From: Chloroflexota bacterium
Lineage (GTDB): Bacteria; Chloroflexota; Anaerolineae; J102
DNA length: 6,175 bases
Direction: 5' to 3'
Assembly (NCBI GenBank): GCA_024276255.1
Contig: JAJRXO010000180.1
Location: 1 to 6,175, forward strand
In this document: positions 5,377 to 6,175 of the stretch, piece by piece
How the letters are laid out: every line of letters begins with the position of its first letter
How positions within the stretch are numbered: the first letter of the stretch is position 1
The notes under the pieces: generated by a model
Databases searched by the model: none
What the model was told of the DNA's origin: nothing
What the model saw: the letters and a program-made list of their open reading frames with translations, nothing else
Translations under genes and position numbers: made by a program

Positions 5377-6175
5377 TTATTCGTCGTGATAGGTCTGGTG
5401 CAGGGCCGCACGTGCCCGCGAAAGCCACGTGGTGACCCGAGGAATGGGGACGCCAAAGAAGGCTGCCAGTTCGGAATTACCCATCTGATAAAGGTAGAGC
5501 AGGAGCAAGACGATCCGGTAGGATTGGTGGGGTACTTTGCGAATGGCCCGGCGGATGGCATCATGGGCCAGATACCACTCCACAGGATCGGGGGTTTTAT
5601 CCACCATGACAAGCGTGTCGAGCGAGACCGGCAGGTCGTTGTTGGGGTCTCGCAGTTCCGACAATACCTGGTGCCGGGCCGTGCGCCACAGCCAGCGGTC
5701 GAGCGGCGCATCATAGAAGTAATCTTCAATCAGCGCCAGCAGAAGCCGAGAGGCCAGATCCTGACATCGTTCGGTTGTGGGAGCGTGGCCCGTCAGCTTG
5801 AGATGGCTCTGGCGTGCAATGTCAAGGAGATGATCGTAGAGCTGAGGTCTGTCACCATCGGGCGTGACACGGATGGCCAAAAAAGTGGCATTAAAATCCG
5901 CAAATCCTTGCAGCACGCGGTCGAGCCAGTCGCTGTAAGTGAGCGGGCGTTGTTCGTGCCTGGAGGTGTATTGCTGCACGTGCGCAAAGCGGCGCACCGC
6001 CTTGGGCGTGCTTAGCTTGGCGGCCAGGTTGCGTAAATCTCGCTCGGAGATGTCGCCGGCAGCCGGCAGGTTTGACCAGCGTTGGCGCAGCAAATTCAGC
6101 AAGTGCTGCTTCTGCGCAGCTGTCCACGCGAGGTCAGGGGGAGGCGGAAAGGGCTGGACCTGTCGAGATGGGGGA
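5377..6175 (-). CDS. Sigma-70 family (ECF-like) RNA polymerase sigma factor, 5' end probably outside window
   Basis: This protein should direct RNA polymerase to a private promoter set. 265 residues are visible. Region 2-like sequence spans about 105-165 of the visible part, ending in RWLWRTARHQVLSELR, which matches the usual W-L-x-R-I-A-R-N pattern. Region 4 spans about 196-260: IRKVPHQSYRIVLLLLYLYQ, then GNSELAAFFGVPIPRVTTWLSRARAAL, a helix-turn-helix with the typical RAR ending. About 100 residues precede region 2, which is long for an ECF factor. The frame has no stop up to the right edge and no good start codon; a TTG at 6102 could give 241 residues, but it has no convincing Shine-Dalgarno and the upstream 24 codons look protein-like. 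The acidic region 2.1-2.2 face is divergent. It is the first visible gene of the three-gene operon with the zinc-motif protein and the CHAT protease. Confidence 0.85.
   Translation of the reverse strand, partial: PPSRQVQPFPPPPDLAWTAAQKQHLLNLLRQRWSNLPAAGDISERDLRNLAAKLSTPKAVRRFAHVQQYTSRHEQRPLTYSDWLDRVLQGFADFNATFLAIRVTPDGDRPQLYDHLLDIARQSHLKLTGHAPTTERCQDLASRLLLALIEDYFYDAPLDRWLWRTARHQVLSELRDPNNDLPVSLDTLVMVDKTPDPVEWYLAHDAIRRAIRKVPHQSYRIVLLLLYLYQMGNSELAAFFGVPIPRVTTWLSRARAALHQTYHDE

Noticed and set aside
4520..5389. 289-codon open frame on the plus strand
   Set aside because: It is antisense to the zinc-motif gene and the start of the CHAT gene, both of which have recognisable motifs on the minus strand.
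1..6175. A CRISPR array or type III-E effector to accompany the TPR-CHAT protein
   Set aside because: No regularly spaced direct repeats and no Cas-like protein are visible. Any link to Craspase rests only on the three shared roles.

Overview
The window comes from a GC-rich bacterium, and every confident gene lies on the minus strand. Nothing here fixes the taxon. The combination of a soluble TPR-CHAT protein, a divergent sigma factor and a tandem glycine riboswitch ahead of gcvT would suit a Chloroflexota-like or other environmental lineage, but that is a weak inference.

Reading along the minus strand from the right edge, the first part is a three-gene cassette. (1) 6175-5377: a divergent sigma-70/ECF-type sigma factor whose 5' end probably lies outside the window. 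(2) 5353-4679: a 224-residue soluble protein with an HX3CX2C zinc-binding anti-sigma (ZAS-like) motif and a C-terminal beta-sandwich-like domain. (3) 4668-1636: a 1010-residue TPR-CHAT protein with an intact His882/Cys922 caspase-like dyad. The genes are 23 and 10 bases apart, so they are very probably co-transcribed. The likely logic is a sigma factor held by a cytosolic zinc-motif inhibitor, with a TPR-scaffolded protease that could act on that inhibitor. The same three roles (TPR-CHAT protease, sigma inhibitor, sigma factor) occur in the type III-E CRISPR Craspase pathway (Csx29, Csx30, CASP-sigma). No CRISPR array or Cas effector is visible here.

Next comes a spacer of about 490 bases (1149-1635). 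It holds two candidate promoters for the next gene, a possible 23-codon hydrophobic peptide ORF on the plus strand with a strong Shine-Dalgarno sequence, and two small inverted-repeat structures.

The last part (1147-1) is a glycine-responsive unit. A tandem two-aptamer glycine riboswitch (1147-941) is followed by an intrinsic terminator hairpin (939-904) and then gcvT (860-1, 3' end cut by the window). GcvT is the T-protein of the glycine cleavage system, so glycine level is expected to control its own breakdown.

The long open frames on the plus strand opposite gcvT, the CHAT gene and the sigma operon are shadows of GC-rich coding sequence and are not annotated.
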